Shown: positions 1 through 9,824, counted from the first letter of the stretch. The stretch is DNA of 64,000 nucleotides from JBJFCE01 sp964437825 (GCA_964437825.1 CAYTIH010000004.1:14757-78756); one strand, 5' to 3'. Notes: generated from the sequence alone by a model not told the origin. A program made the numbers and translations.

Positions 1-1545
1 ATTAGAAATCAGATCGGAGATGAAGGCGTTGGGCTGTTTGCAGCGGCATTCCTGCTCTATTTTATCTATATGAGCGTGGTAAGGGCCGTTTTCTCAGAAC
101 TGATCTCCAAAATGATTAACAGCAGAATGAAGCGCGATCAGTACAAGAATGCCGGCAGAGTTTTTGATTTTTCACTGCTGGCGGGAGCTGCATCAGGAAT
201 TGTCGTCTGTATTGTCGTATTCCTTCTTTCGGGAGTACTTGCCGATACGGTTCTGGGAATGGAACATACGATATATGTGATCAGATATATGGCGCCTGCC
301 TATACCTTCGGGACAGTGATTGCTGTTTTTTCGGGGTATTTAAAAGGCGTTGGAGATTATGTAACTGATGCTTTATTGGCACTAGGCAGCGAGCTTTTGA
401 CCTCCCTGCTCTGTCTTTTGATGTCCGGAGTGACCTATGGCCGCGGAACGAAGGTGTCCGACCTGCTGCATCAGGAAGTATATGCCGGAGTCTATGGTGC
501 ACGGGGCTGCGGAATCGCAGTGAGCCTGAGTGCGTTTCTTATGCTCCTGTTATACCTTTTGTTTTATGCACAGACGAAGGTCGCATTTAAACGCAGAACG
601 ATGAAGGATGCAGCGGCAAGGGAAGAAGAGTATTCCTTATATGCCCATATGCTGTATATTTCCTCCGCTGTTACTTATGTGTCCGTATTTCTGACCGTGC
701 TTTGCCTTTACGTGGAGGAACGAATCCTGGTATCCCATATGAATGAGGTTTCCAAAGAGCATCCTGAACAGCTATTGAATGCAGCTGCAACATGGGGACG
801 CTATTTCGGAAAAGGAATTGTATTTGTATGGTTTCCAATCGCCGTTATTTATGTAATTTATCATGGAACCGCTGTTTATCTCAGACGTTCTCTGAATCAG
901 GATGACAGAAAGAATATCAGGGACACCATGCAGATGCGCCTGCGTAAATATATGTTGGTATTTTTACCGCTCACGGTATTCCTGTTTGTTTTTACCAAGC
1001 CGCTTATGGGCTTTGTCAGCATTGGTCAGATTTCGGACGTTATGGGTGCTGTCAAATTAGGAACCTTATCTGTTTTCTTTATCGGTCTTGCTTACATTTT
1101 CGCGCAAATCTGCATTGCAATGGATAAGAAGCTATATATCTTAATCATTCAGGCAGTATGCTTCCTGCTTCATATCATCGTGATGCGGATAGGAATCCGT
1201 TCCTATGAGAACGCTGCTTCGGCAATCGGGCTTGCGCAGCTGGTTTGCGCTGTTGTAACAGCGGTCATGTATGGAGCATTATTTACACTTCAGCTGGGCT
1301 ACAGGCATAATCTGCTTCATTTGATCAAGCCTCTGATCGGCAGCGTTATATCGGGTCTTCTTGGAATGCTGATCGTTATGCTGTTTGCAGGAAAGGTTGC
1401 GGATGTACTGACTCTGATCATTGGCAGTATTGTGTTTGTAATTCTGTATTTGATTATCATGGCTCTGCTGCATGGATTGAGTAAAAAGGAACTGCTGAAG
1501 TTTCCGGGAGGGGCCTTTTTGGTACAAATGTTTTATCACAGATAA
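1..1545 (+). CDS. oligosaccharide/lipid flippase-like membrane protein (5' partial)
   Basis: The reading frame is open from the first base, so the N-terminus lies outside the window; 514 codons are visible. The product is almost entirely hydrophobic, with about a dozen membrane segments separated by short basic loops. This fits the MATE/MVF superfamily of polysaccharide and lipid-II flippases (SpoVB/MurJ/RfbX-like), which move undecaprenyl-linked sugars across the membrane. No substrate can be inferred from the sequence. A gap of about 120 nt separates it from the next gene, so the two may be transcribed separately. Family assignment is moderate; exact function is unknown. Confidence 0.6.
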   Translation: MRNQIGDEGVGLFAAAFLLYFIYMSVVRAVFSELISKMINSRMKRDQYKNAGRVFDFSLLAGAASGIVVCIVVFLLSGVLADTVLGMEHTIYVIRYMAPAYTFGTVIAVFSGYLKGVGDYVTDALLALGSELLTSLLCLLMSGVTYGRGTKVSDLLHQEVYAGVYGARGCGIAVSLSAFLMLLLYLLFYAQTKVAFKRRTMKDAAAREEEYSLYAHMLYISSAVTYVSVFLTVLCLYVEERILVSHMNEVSKEHPEQLLNAAATWGRYFGKGIVFVWFPIAVIYVIYHGTAVYLRRSLNQDDRKNIRDTMQMRLRKYMLVFLPLTVFLFVFTKPLMGFVSIGQISDVMGAVKLGTLSVFFIGLAYIFAQICIAMDKKLYILIIQAVCFLLHIIVMRIGIRSYENAASAIGLAQLVCAVVTAVMYGALFTLQLGYRHNLLHLIKPLIGSVISGLLGMLIVMLFAGKVADVLTLIIGSIVFVILYLIIMALLHGLSKKELLKFPGGAFLVQMFYHR

Positions 1546-1588
1546 TCGCAGAATGTCAGGAAACACAAGAGTGCATTAAGCATAATGA

Positions 1589-1637
1589 TTTGGATAAAAC
1601 AATTTGGATGACATAATTTGAATAAAACAATTTGAAT
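1589..1637. repeat. 28-bp spaced direct repeat upstream of the BofC-like gene
   Basis: Two copies of a 21-nt unit (TTTGRATAAAACAATTTGRAT) begin at 1589 and 1617. The copies differ only at the two R positions: G in the first, A in the second. They fill most of the short gap between the flippase and the next gene. This could be slippage or an old duplication; no protein-binding role can be shown. Confidence 0.7.
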
Positions 1638-1666
1638 ATGCCGATACTATGCAAAAGGAGTCTGGT

Positions 1667-2323
1667 ATGAAGCATTTGTATAGAATCGGCATTTTTGTGG
1701 CTGCATGCGTCATTGTAGGGGCGCTGATTTATTATTTATATGGACAATTCCGTTTAGAGGTGGCTGATCTGGGTGATTATCCGCAAATCTATGCGGACCA
1801 AAAGGATATGGAGTTCCAGCAGCAGATAGAAAAGGAAACTCCCGACGGTGACGCCTCACAGACGGCAGCCGCCAAAAGAGAGTTCGTAAGCAGACAGACT
1901 GTTTATCTGCTTGAGGAATATGACAGCTATGCAGGTACCTTGACCGTCCGGGAGTGTGAAATTCCAAGGCAGTATCTTGGGATGACGCGGCAGGAGCTGG
2001 AGGATGAACTTGCAATCTATGAGAAATCACCGTCCCTTGAAGATCTGTCCAAGGGACTGATCAGTGTGGTACTTGAGACTTTTTCCAGCGAAAAAATCAC
2101 GATTCGCAAAACCTATTATCTGGAACCGGAAGAAGAATGTTATCTGCTTACGGTAGAAAATCATTATATTGTAGTATATTATAAAAATCTGAACACGTTA
2201 TATTGCTATACCGACATTGAATTTGAACAGCTGCCGAAAGCGCTTCAAACAGAGATTATGGGCATTAAGACTATCAAAACGGAAGAGGAATTGTTTGCTT
2301 TTCTGGAATCCTACAGTAGTTAA
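1667..2323 (+). CDS. anchored extracytoplasmic protein, BofC C-terminal-domain-like
   Basis: 218 residues. An AAAAGGAG ribosome site sits 6 nt before the ATG at 1667, so this start is preferred to the upstream ATG at 1649. Residues 5-25 form one hydrophobic helix after a short basic start, which predicts an N-terminal anchor or signal. The rest is soluble and acidic. The central part (about residues 65-205) contains a REC-IP-x-LGMTRQEL-like stretch typical of BofC/YpeB-type small alpha-beta domains, in which substrate-like peptides regulate extracytoplasmic proteases. That relation is a judgement from pattern only. It is followed at once by an FAD oxidoreductase gene. Confidence 0.45.
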   Translation: MKHLYRIGIFVAACVIVGALIYYLYGQFRLEVADLGDYPQIYADQKDMEFQQQIEKETPDGDASQTAAAKREFVSRQTVYLLEEYDSYAGTLTVRECEIPRQYLGMTRQELEDELAIYEKSPSLEDLSKGLISVVLETFSSEKITIRKTYYLEPEEECYLLTVENHYIVVYYKNLNTLYCYTDIEFEQLPKALQTEIMGIKTIKTEEELFAFLESYSS

Positions 2324-2345
2324 TACTTCGAAACGGAGAGGTTAC

Positions 2346-3623
2346 ATGGAGAAAGTGATGAAAATAGCCGTGATCGGAGCCGGCGCAAGCGGACTGACCG
2401 CAGCCGTTACGGCGGCGGAGCAAGGCGCACAGGTTACCGTATATGAGCATACTGCACAGGCCGGTAAGAAGCTGCTCATGACCGGAAACGGAAAATGCAA
2501 TCTGACCAATCTGGATATCTCCGCAGAATGTTATCATACGGATTATGAACCGAAAGCGGACAAAATCGGACAAATTCTGGAGAAATATCCGCCCCGGAAG
2601 ATTATTCAATGGTTTGAAGCACACGGATTGCTGACCAGAAGCAAAAACGGTTATGTTTATCCTTATTGCGAGCAGGCATCCGCGGTTTTGAAAACCTTAT
2701 TACATAGCTGTAAACAGTCAGGTGTGAAAATCAGATATCAATATGACTGTTACAGGGATTTGAAACTGCAAAAAGAAAGCACAGACAGCCTCTCCGGGAA
2801 ATTTCGTATCGGAAATGAAAGCTATGACCGAATCATACTGGCCTGCGGAGGAAAATCCTTTCGAAGCACCGGCTCCGACGGAAGCGGCTATGAGCTTGCG
2901 AAGCTGTTTGGACATCATGTGATAAAGCCGATGCCGGCATTGGTTCAGCTGCATACCGATCTGGCAAACTGGAAACTGCTTTCCGGAGTCCGGGCACAGG
3001 GGTGTGTCCGATTTGAAACGAAGGAAGATCAGCCGCAGAAAATTCCCCCGGAGCAGGGAGAAATCCAGTTCACCGAATACGGAATATCAGGAATTCCGGT
3101 TTTTCAGATCAGCCGGCATGTGATAAAAAGCGGTTTTGCAAATTTTCCCGTCGTAACGTTGGATTTGATGCCGGAATACTCTTTGGAGCAGGTTCGGACT
3201 ATGCTTGTTGACCGAATAAGTCAATGTCAAAATCTGACGTTACCTGAAGCATTAACCGGAATCCTTCATGAAAAGCTGCTGGCTTATCTCCTTCAGGTTC
3301 TTAATTATTCCGAAATTACGATTCGTGAACTTGATCAAACCGGAAAAATACAGGAAGCGGCAGGCAGAATAGCCGGATATGTTAAGGAACTGAAGGTTCC
3401 GGTTACAGGAAGCCATAAGCTTGATGCTGCCCAGGTCACTCAAGGCGGGATACCGCTTCATGAAGTGGATGAACATTTACAGTCCAAATATGTAAAGGGG
3501 CTGTATTTTGCAGGCGAAATGCTGGATGTGGACGGTAAATGCGGCGGATATAATCTTCACTGGGCATGGGCAAGCGGCCGGTTGGCGGGAACTATCATAC
3601 ATGAAGGAGGTTATGGTTCATGA
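2346..3623 (+). CDS. NAD(P)/FAD-dependent oxidoreductase, HI0933/YhiN (BaiN-like) family
   Basis: 425 residues from the ATG at 2346, preceded by a GGAGAG ribosome site. An ORF start about 130 nt further upstream overlaps the previous gene and lacks a site. The N-terminus carries the dinucleotide-binding motif AVIGAGASGLTAA (residues 7-19), followed by the family signature GKKLLMTGNGKCNLTN. The C-terminus has the second FAD contact, GLYFAGEMLDVDGKCGGYN. Members are flavoproteins of mostly unknown substrate; BaiN of bile-acid-converting clostridia is one. The stop overlaps the start of the next flavoprotein gene (ATGA), so the two are translationally coupled. Confidence 0.85.
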   Translation: MEKVMKIAVIGAGASGLTAAVTAAEQGAQVTVYEHTAQAGKKLLMTGNGKCNLTNLDISAECYHTDYEPKADKIGQILEKYPPRKIIQWFEAHGLLTRSKNGYVYPYCEQASAVLKTLLHSCKQSGVKIRYQYDCYRDLKLQKESTDSLSGKFRIGNESYDRIILACGGKSFRSTGSDGSGYELAKLFGHHVIKPMPALVQLHTDLANWKLLSGVRAQGCVRFETKEDQPQKIPPEQGEIQFTEYGISGIPVFQISRHVIKSGFANFPVVTLDLMPEYSLEQVRTMLVDRISQCQNLTLPEALTGILHEKLLAYLLQVLNYSEITIRELDQTGKIQEAAGRIAGYVKELKVPVTGSHKLDAAQVTQGGIPLHEVDEHLQSKYVKGLYFAGEMLDVDGKCGGYNLHWAWASGRLAGTIIHEGGYGS

Positions 3624-5269
3624 TTAGAGTGAATCCGGTCAAATGCAGACCGGAAACGATTTATGATCAAGACGGAAAGCTCAATCTTCATGAATTGAAG
3701 CGGGAAACCGCAAGGGTTTTAAAAATTTCCGCGGACCGGATCAAAGAGCTGAAGGTGACCAGGCGTTCCGTTGACGCCAGAAAGAAGCCGGACATTTTCT
3801 ATATATTTGCTGTGGATGTTTCTCTTTCCGGTATCAGTGAGGAACAGCTCTTGAAACGCTGTAAATCGGAAAAAGTATTCAAAAGCAATGATAAAAAATA
3901 TGTATTTCCCGCATCGGGAGTAAAAAAGCTGACGGACAGGCCTGTGATCATTGGAATGGGGCCTGCGGGGCTTTTCTGCGCTTATGAGCTTGCACTGCAC
4001 GGATACAGACCTGTCATACTCGAACGCGGAAGCTGTGTGGAGGAACGTACCGGGGACATAGAAGCATTTTGGAATGACGGGCGCCTGAAAACCGATTCCA
4101 ATGTGCAGTTCGGAGAGGGCGGAGCCGGCGCCTTTTCCGACGGAAAGCTGAATACCCTTGTCAAGGACAAGGACGGGAGAAACCATGAGGTTTTGAGAAT
4201 CTTTCATCAGTTTGGCGGCTGTGAAGAAATCCTGTATGATCATAAACCGCATCTGGGTACGGATCTTCTTGTTACCATTGTTAAAAACATGCGGGAACGA
4301 ATTCTTTCGCTGGGCGGTGAAATTCATTTTCATTCAAAGATGGTGGATTTTGAGACGAGCGCAGGCAGGGTCACAAAAGTGCTTACAGAGGACGGAAAGA
4401 GCTATCCGTGCGGCATTCTGGTGCTTGCCATCGGTCATAGCGCGAGGGATACCTTTGAAATGCTTTATGACAAACGGATTCCGATGGAAGCAAAGTCCTT
4501 CGCGGTGGGTCTGCGCGTGGAGCATTTGCAGGAGAACATCAACGTATCCCAATACGGAAGAAGGGATGCCGGAATTTTGGGCGCAGCCCCCTATAAGCTG
4601 ACTGCAAAAGCCTCGGACGGACGCGGGGTGTATTCCTTTTGCATGTGCCCCGGCGGGTATGTGATAAACGCTTCCTCCGAGCCCGGCAAAACGGCCGTAA
4701 ACGGTATGAGTTATTCCGGGCGTGAGAGCCGGAATGCAAACAGTGCGATTATCGTCACGGTAACCCCCGAGGATTTTGAAGATACGCATCCGCTTGGAGG
4801 AGTCGCCTTTCAAAGACAGCTTGAGGAACGCGCCTATCAGATCGGGCAGGGTGCGGTTCCGGTATCGTACTATGATGATTTTCGCGAACAGGTGTTGCAT
4901 ATGCAGACACAGCCGGACACTGCGAAGCAAAGGGCTCGAAACATCAAACCCTGCATCAAAGGAAAATACCGATTTGCAGAAGTTTCCAAAATTCTTCCGG
5001 AAGTGCTTTCAAAGGCATTGATTGAGGGAATGGAGCAATTTGACCGCATGATTCCGGGTTTTGCAGGTGAGGATGTACTCGTGGAGGGCATAGAAAGCAG
5101 AACCTCATCCCCTGTCAGAATCATCAGAAATGAAGCGTGCAAGGGATGCTTTGAAAACCTGTATCCCTGCGGCGAAGGCGCAGGCTATGCGGGCGGCATT
5201 ACCTCTGCGGCAATGGACGGAATGCGTGTTGCGGAAATGATCGCCTTAGAGTATACTTCTTTTGAATAG
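3620..5269 (+). CDS. FAD-dependent dehydrogenase (COG2509-type)
   Basis: 549 residues. The ATG overlaps the previous stop by 4 nt and has an AAGGAGG site. The N-terminal ~100 residues form a small alpha-beta domain. An FAD-binding Rossmann motif (PVIIGMGPAGLFCAYEL, near residue 108) follows, then the family's FGEGGAGAFSDGKLNT segment near residue 160 and a C-terminal GEGAGYAGGITSAAMDG segment. These proteins are widespread in Clostridia and annotated as uncharacterised FAD-dependent dehydrogenases or NAD(P)/FAD oxidoreductases. The substrate is unknown. Coupling to the upstream HI0933-family gene suggests co-expression, not a known pathway. Confidence 0.85.
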   Translation: MIRVNPVKCRPETIYDQDGKLNLHELKRETARVLKISADRIKELKVTRRSVDARKKPDIFYIFAVDVSLSGISEEQLLKRCKSEKVFKSNDKKYVFPASGVKKLTDRPVIIGMGPAGLFCAYELALHGYRPVILERGSCVEERTGDIEAFWNDGRLKTDSNVQFGEGGAGAFSDGKLNTLVKDKDGRNHEVLRIFHQFGGCEEILYDHKPHLGTDLLVTIVKNMRERILSLGGEIHFHSKMVDFETSAGRVTKVLTEDGKSYPCGILVLAIGHSARDTFEMLYDKRIPMEAKSFAVGLRVEHLQENINVSQYGRRDAGILGAAPYKLTAKASDGRGVYSFCMCPGGYVINASSEPGKTAVNGMSYSGRESRNANSAIIVTVTPEDFEDTHPLGGVAFQRQLEERAYQIGQGAVPVSYYDDFREQVLHMQTQPDTAKQRARNIKPCIKGKYRFAEVSKILPEVLSKALIEGMEQFDRMIPGFAGEDVLVEGIESRTSSPVRIIRNEACKGCFENLYPCGEGAGYAGGITSAAMDGMRVAEMIALEYTSFE

Positions 5270-5291
5270 AGAATTTGTTACAGGAGTGATT

Positions 5292-6155
5292 ATGAATACA
5301 TATAGAGAAGCAATCAAAGACAAAAAAAGAATTGTAATCAAGATCGGCTCATCATCCTTGCAGCATCCCGAGACCGGGGATTTGGATTATATCAAAATGG
5401 AAGTTCTGGTCCGTGAATTATGCAATCTGAGAAATCAGGGCAGGGATGTTGTGCTTGTGACCTCCGGTGCGATTGCATGCGGTAAAAAAGCGGTTTCCAT
5501 CAAAGATGGGAATCAGGGGGATAACCCGATTGCGGTCAAGCAGGCATGCGCCGCAATCGGTCAGGCCAGACTCATGATGACCTATCAGAAAATTTTTGCG
5601 GAATACAATCAGGTAACGGCGCAGATTCTGATGACCAAGAATACCATTCTGGATAATCTGAACAGATTTAATGCAGCTAATACCTTTACCGAACTGCTAA
5701 AGTTGGGCGTCATACCCATTGTCAACGAAAATGATACTGTCGCCACCTACGAAATCGAAATCGGCGATAATGATACCCTTTCCGCCATAGTAGCCGCCTT
5801 GATCGGTGCGGATTTACTGATCCTGTTATCCGATATTGACGGTTTTTACACGGACAATCCTCGTAAAAATCCGGATGCCAGATTTATACCGGTAGTGGAA
5901 AAGCTGGATGATGACATTATGCGGATGGGGAAACATGAGACAGGCAGTAATGTCGGTACCGGCGGAATGAACACCAAACTGGCAGCCGCCAGAATTGCCA
6001 CTGCATCCGGCGCGGATATGATTATCGCAAACAGCAGTGATATCAGAATCATTCACAGAATTATGGACGGAAGGGACTATGGCACCATTTTTACCGCACA
6101 TAAGGACGATGACTTTTATCTGAAAGATTTTGTGGAACATTTGCATGACCAATGA
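5292..6155 (+). CDS. proB: glutamate 5-kinase
   Basis: 287 residues from the ATG at 5292, 5 nt after an AGGAG site; an in-frame start at 5262 would overlap the previous gene. It phosphorylates L-glutamate to gamma-glutamyl phosphate, the first step of proline synthesis. Visible kinase motifs are RIVIKIGSSSL (residues 14-24), VLVTSGAI, the glutamate-binding IPIVNENDTV segment, LLILLSDIDGFYT and the GTGGMNTKLAAA lysine loop. The usual C-terminal PUA domain is absent, as in the short form found in many Firmicutes. proA lies 0.9 kb downstream in the same direction, with two unrelated genes in between. Confidence 0.95.
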   Translation: MNTYREAIKDKKRIVIKIGSSSLQHPETGDLDYIKMEVLVRELCNLRNQGRDVVLVTSGAIACGKKAVSIKDGNQGDNPIAVKQACAAIGQARLMMTYQKIFAEYNQVTAQILMTKNTILDNLNRFNAANTFTELLKLGVIPIVNENDTVATYEIEIGDNDTLSAIVAALIGADLLILLSDIDGFYTDNPRKNPDARFIPVVEKLDDDIMRMGKHETGSNVGTGGMNTKLAAARIATASGADMIIANSSDIRIIHRIMDGRDYGTIFTAHKDDDFYLKDFVEHLHDQ

Positions 6156-6171
6156 CGAAACGGAGATTTCT

Positions 6172-6393
6172 ATGAAAGTAGAAGAATTAATCAAAAGAAT
6201 TAATGAGCTATATCACAAATCCAAGGCAGAGGGCTTAAACGAAGAAGAAAAAGCAGAGCAGGCAAGACTCAGGCAGGAATACATTCAAAATATCAAAGCC
6301 AATGTGAGGGCGCAGCTGAATCAGATTTCCATTCAGAATGAAGACGGAACCGTAACGAATCTTGGGGATCAATATGGACATGGAATGCACTGA
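6172..6393 (+). CDS. DUF896 (YnzC/UPF0291) family small protein
   Basis: 73 residues from the ATG at 6172, after a CGGAG site. The protein is helical and highly charged. It matches the DUF896 pattern: an N-terminal VEELIKRINELYHKSKAEGL helix hairpin, then EEEKAEQARLRQEYI. The B. subtilis relatives YneA-operon YnzC and YlaC-type proteins are small helical hairpins of uncertain function. Its last 20 nt overlap the start of the folate cyclo-ligase gene, suggesting coupled translation. Confidence 0.8.
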   Translation: MKVEELIKRINELYHKSKAEGLNEEEKAEQARLRQEYIQNIKANVRAQLNQISIQNEDGTVTNLGDQYGHGMH

Positions 6394-6952
6394 GCTCAAA
6401 AAGCAAATCAGACAGAGGGCACTGTCCCGAAGAGATCGGCTGCCGGCGCAAATTCGGGCGCAAAAGAGCGGACAAATCGTGCAGCGCCTTTTACAGACAG
6501 AATACTATCAAAACTGCAGCGCACTCTTTTGTTATCTTTCTTTTCGCAGTGAGGTTGAAACCGCCGCTCTGATTTTGCAGGCAATCAAGGACCAAAAAAC
6601 AGTGGCCTGTCCCCGCGTAACGGATCCTAAGCAGAAGGAAATGGAATTTTTTGAGATTCATGATTTTGCAGACTGCACAATCGGACATTACGGAATCCGG
6701 GAGCCGGAAGCTCACTGCAGGCATATCCTGCCGGAGCCTTCCGGGGCTCTGATGATCGTACCCGGCAGCTGCTTTCACAAAACCAAACGCAGAATCGGAT
6801 ACGGCGGCGGCTATTATGACAGATATCTTGCCGCACATCCCGTAAAATCCGTCGGATTATTCTTTGACTGCCAGGAAGAAGATATGATACCATGTGATCA
6901 GTACGATCAAAGCATGGATATCATTATTACGGAATCTGTAATACTATTCTGA
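6374..6952 (+). CDS. 5-formyltetrahydrofolate cyclo-ligase
   Basis: 192 residues, taking the ATG at 6374 behind a GGGGA site; a TTG at 6362 is an alternative. It converts 5-formyl-THF to 5,10-methenyl-THF with ATP. The N-terminal KKQIRQRALSRRDRL segment is typical of the family. So is the C-terminal ATP/substrate loop RRIGYGGGYYDRYL (near residues 140-153), preceded by a VPGSCFHKTK segment where most relatives have VPG-AFD. It sits between proB and proA and overlaps the DUF896 gene by 20 nt. Confidence 0.9.
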   Translation: MDMECTELKKQIRQRALSRRDRLPAQIRAQKSGQIVQRLLQTEYYQNCSALFCYLSFRSEVETAALILQAIKDQKTVACPRVTDPKQKEMEFFEIHDFADCTIGHYGIREPEAHCRHILPEPSGALMIVPGSCFHKTKRRIGYGGGYYDRYLAAHPVKSVGLFFDCQEEDMIPCDQYDQSMDIIITESVILF

Positions 6953-7048
6953 TCCCAAACCCGATGTCCCAAATCGGATATTCCCAAATCGCGAAGGATC
7001 GCCGTTATCATCGGGGTATCACACAGGAATGCATAGGAAAGGAACACA

Positions 7049-8296
7049 ATGAGCGAATTAGAAGAAATCGGAAAAAAGGTCGTACAGGCCAAATATGAAA
7101 TACAAAAGCTGTCAACGGCGAAAAAGGATCAGGCGCTTTTGGCAGTTGCAAAAAAGCTTTTGGAAGATACGGAATATATTATCAGCCAAAATAAAACGGA
7201 TATGGACGCCGCTGCCGGGAAGGGAATGCATCCGGGAATGCTGGATCGTCTCAAACTGACCGCAGAGCGGATCAAGGCCATGGCGGAGGGGCTTGTGCAA
7301 ATTACAGAGCTCCCTGATCCGGTCGGAATCGTGCTGGAACAATTCGACAGACCAAACGGCTTAAAGCTGAAAAAGGTCAGCGTACCGCTTGGAGTCATCG
7401 GCATTATTTACGAATCAAGGCCCAATGTTACGGCTGATGCCTTCGGCCTGTGCTTCAAAGCAGGCAATGCCGTGATTTTAAAGGGCGGCTCCGATGCCAT
7501 TCATTCCAATGCCGCCATTACGCAAAGCATACGCAGCGCATTGAAGGAATGCGGGATATCGGAGGACGCCATTTCTCTGATTCATTCAACGGACAGAGAA
7601 GTGACAGCGCAGTTTATGAAGCTCAAGCAATATGTGGACGTTCTGATTCCCCGAGGCGGCGCAGGACTGATCCGCGCCGTTGTGGAAGGCGCCAGCATTC
7701 CGGTCATTGAGACAGGTACCGGAAACTGCCATATCTATGTGGACAAGGATGCCGATCAGGAAAAGGCCATTCCCATTATCATCAATGCAAAGACTCAGAG
7801 AATCGGGGTATGCAATGCCTGCGAGTCCCTGGTAATCCATAAAGAAATTGAAGATGCCTTTTTACCTAAACTTGCAAAGGCTTTAAGGGAAAAGCAGGTT
7901 GAAATCCGTGCGGATGAGGCCGCAAAAAGTGTAATAGGAGCATGTACGCCGGCTACGGATGAGGATTTCGGCACCGAGTATCTGGATTATATCATTTCGA
8001 TCAAAACAGTCGGCTCTGTAGAGGAAGCGATTTCACACATCAATCGTTACAACACGGGACATTCCGATGCCATTATTACAGAAAACGAATCGACTGCAGA
8101 GAAGTTCTTAAATCAGGTGGATTCCGCCTGCGTTTACGTGAATGCGTCCACGCGCTTTACGGACGGCTTTGAATTCGGCTTTGGCGCGGAGATCGGAATT
8201 TCCACGCAAAAGCTCCATGCAAGAGGTCCTATGGGCTTAAGGGAACTGACCACCTACAAATATCAGATTTTGGGCAGCGGTCAAATCCGCGGCTAA
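7049..8296 (+). CDS. proA: gamma-glutamyl phosphate reductase
   Basis: 415 residues, with a GGAAAGGA site 6 nt before the ATG. It reduces gamma-glutamyl phosphate to glutamate-5-semialdehyde with NADPH, the second step of proline synthesis. Family features are the VPLGVIGIIYESRPNVT nucleotide-binding segment (residues 112-128), the LKGGSDAIHSN loop, LIPRGGAGLI, and the catalytic cysteine in QRIGVCNACESL (near residue 255). The size is normal. About 96 nt of non-coding sequence separate it from the cyclo-ligase gene. Confidence 0.96.
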   Translation: MSELEEIGKKVVQAKYEIQKLSTAKKDQALLAVAKKLLEDTEYIISQNKTDMDAAAGKGMHPGMLDRLKLTAERIKAMAEGLVQITELPDPVGIVLEQFDRPNGLKLKKVSVPLGVIGIIYESRPNVTADAFGLCFKAGNAVILKGGSDAIHSNAAITQSIRSALKECGISEDAISLIHSTDREVTAQFMKLKQYVDVLIPRGGAGLIRAVVEGASIPVIETGTGNCHIYVDKDADQEKAIPIIINAKTQRIGVCNACESLVIHKEIEDAFLPKLAKALREKQVEIRADEAAKSVIGACTPATDEDFGTEYLDYIISIKTVGSVEEAISHINRYNTGHSDAIITENESTAEKFLNQVDSACVYVNASTRFTDGFEFGFGAEIGISTQKLHARGPMGLRELTTYKYQILGSGQIRG

Positions 8297-8384
8297 ACGA
8301 ATCGGATGAATCCATTGTAAATTAACCGGACGGTAAATATAAATATCGAAGCGGCCTAAAACACAGCTTCGGATCGGAGATGAA

Positions 8385-9824
8385 ATGAACCCCATCAATC
8401 AGGAGAACCAACACGAAACGGAAACGGAGCGTCAGTATTCATATATACAGCAGGCAAAAGAATTCGTCTTGAAAGAAGAAGAACGGTTAGGACGCCGCCC
8501 AACCTGCGCAGTCATTACCTTCGGCTGTCAGATGAACGCAAGGGATTCCGAGAAACTGGAAGGTATTTTAAAAGAAATCGGATATGAGTGCAGTGACAAT
8601 GAAGAAGCGGATTTCGTCATTTATAATACCTGTACGGTGCGTGATAACGCCAACCAAAGAGTATACGGCAGACTGGGATTTGTAGGCAGTATGAAGAAAA
8701 AAAATCCGCACAAGAAAATTGCTCTGTGCGGATGTATGATGCAGGAAGAAACGGTCATTGAGAAAATCAAACAGAGCTATCATTTTGTGGACTTGATCTT
8801 CGGAACACATAATATTTTTAAATTTGCGGAGCTTTTAGTAGCCATGTATCAGTCTGACCGAATGATTATTGATATCTGGAAGGACACGGACCAGATTGTG
8901 GAAAATCTCCCTGTCAGCAGGAAATATTCCTTTAAATCCGGTATTAATATTATGTTCGGCTGCAATAACTTCTGCAGCTATTGCATTGTGCCCTATGTCA
9001 GAGGACGGGAACGAAGCAGGGAACCGGTTGAAATCATCAGAGAAGTTGAGCGCCTTGCAGCAGACGGCGTTAAGGAAGTCATGCTGCTTGGTCAGAATGT
9101 CAATTCCTACGGAAAAAATCTGGATGTACCGATGAACTTCGCACAGCTGCTGCAAGAGGTTGAAAAAGTGTCCGGAATTGAAAGAATCCGTTTTATGACC
9201 TCCCATCCTAAGGATCTGTCCGATGAACTGATTCAGGTTATGAAGGAGTCAAAGAAAATCTGCAGACATCTTCACCTGCCGCTTCAGTCAGGTTCCAGCA
9301 GAATTCTGACACAAATGAACCGCAGATACACCAAGGAACAATATCTGTCGCTTGCGCTGAAAATCCGTAAGGAGATTCCGGATATTGCGCTTTCTACGGA
9401 TATTATCGTTGGCTTCCCGGGGGAAACGCCCAATGATGTGGACGATACCATTGATGTCATCAGACAGGTGCAATTTGATCATGCGTTTACCTTTATTTAC
9501 AGTAAACGTACCGGAACACAGGCGGCAGCGATGGAGAATCAAATTCCCGAGAGCGAAGTAAAGCTTCAATTTGACAGAGTTCTCAAAACGGTTCAGGAAA
9601 CGGCAAGAGCACAGGTTCAAAAATGGCAGGGAATGGTTCTGCCCACACTGGTGGAAGAAATAAACGAGCAGGATGAAACGCTTGTTACCGGAAGACTTTC
9701 CAATAATACCATTGTTCATTTTAAAGGGACAGCGGATATGATCGGACAGATTCTTCCTGTTAAACTTACCAAATGTCAGGGCTTTTATTATCTCGGAGAA
9801 GCCATGCCGGAAAATAAGTTATAA
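8385..9824 (+). CDS. miaB: tRNA-2-methylthio-N6-dimethylallyladenosine synthase
   Basis: 479 residues, with a GGATCGGAG site before the ATG. It is a radical-SAM methylthiotransferase acting on i6A37 of tRNAs reading UNN codons. The N-terminal UPF0004 domain carries the auxiliary Fe-S cysteines in TFGCQMN, YNTCTVRDNA and ALCGCMMQ. The radical-SAM cluster is CNNFCSYC (near residue 194), followed by VPYVRGRERSR. A C-terminal TRAM domain is present. Its substrate modification is made by MiaA, encoded 5.8 kb downstream in the same direction with mutS and mutL between, a standard clostridial arrangement. Confidence 0.97.
   Translation: MNPINQENQHETETERQYSYIQQAKEFVLKEEERLGRRPTCAVITFGCQMNARDSEKLEGILKEIGYECSDNEEADFVIYNTCTVRDNANQRVYGRLGFVGSMKKKNPHKKIALCGCMMQEETVIEKIKQSYHFVDLIFGTHNIFKFAELLVAMYQSDRMIIDIWKDTDQIVENLPVSRKYSFKSGINIMFGCNNFCSYCIVPYVRGRERSREPVEIIREVERLAADGVKEVMLLGQNVNSYGKNLDVPMNFAQLLQEVEKVSGIERIRFMTSHPKDLSDELIQVMKESKKICRHLHLPLQSGSSRILTQMNRRYTKEQYLSLALKIRKEIPDIALSTDIIVGFPGETPNDVDDTIDVIRQVQFDHAFTFIYSKRTGTQAAAMENQIPESEVKLQFDRVLKTVQETARAQVQKWQGMVLPTLVEEINEQDETLVTGRLSNNTIVHFKGTADMIGQILPVKLTKCQGFYYLGEAMPENKL

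Noticed and set aside
7449..7710. Alternative-frame ORF inside proA
   Set aside because: Shadow frame of a clear proA sequence without its own start signals.
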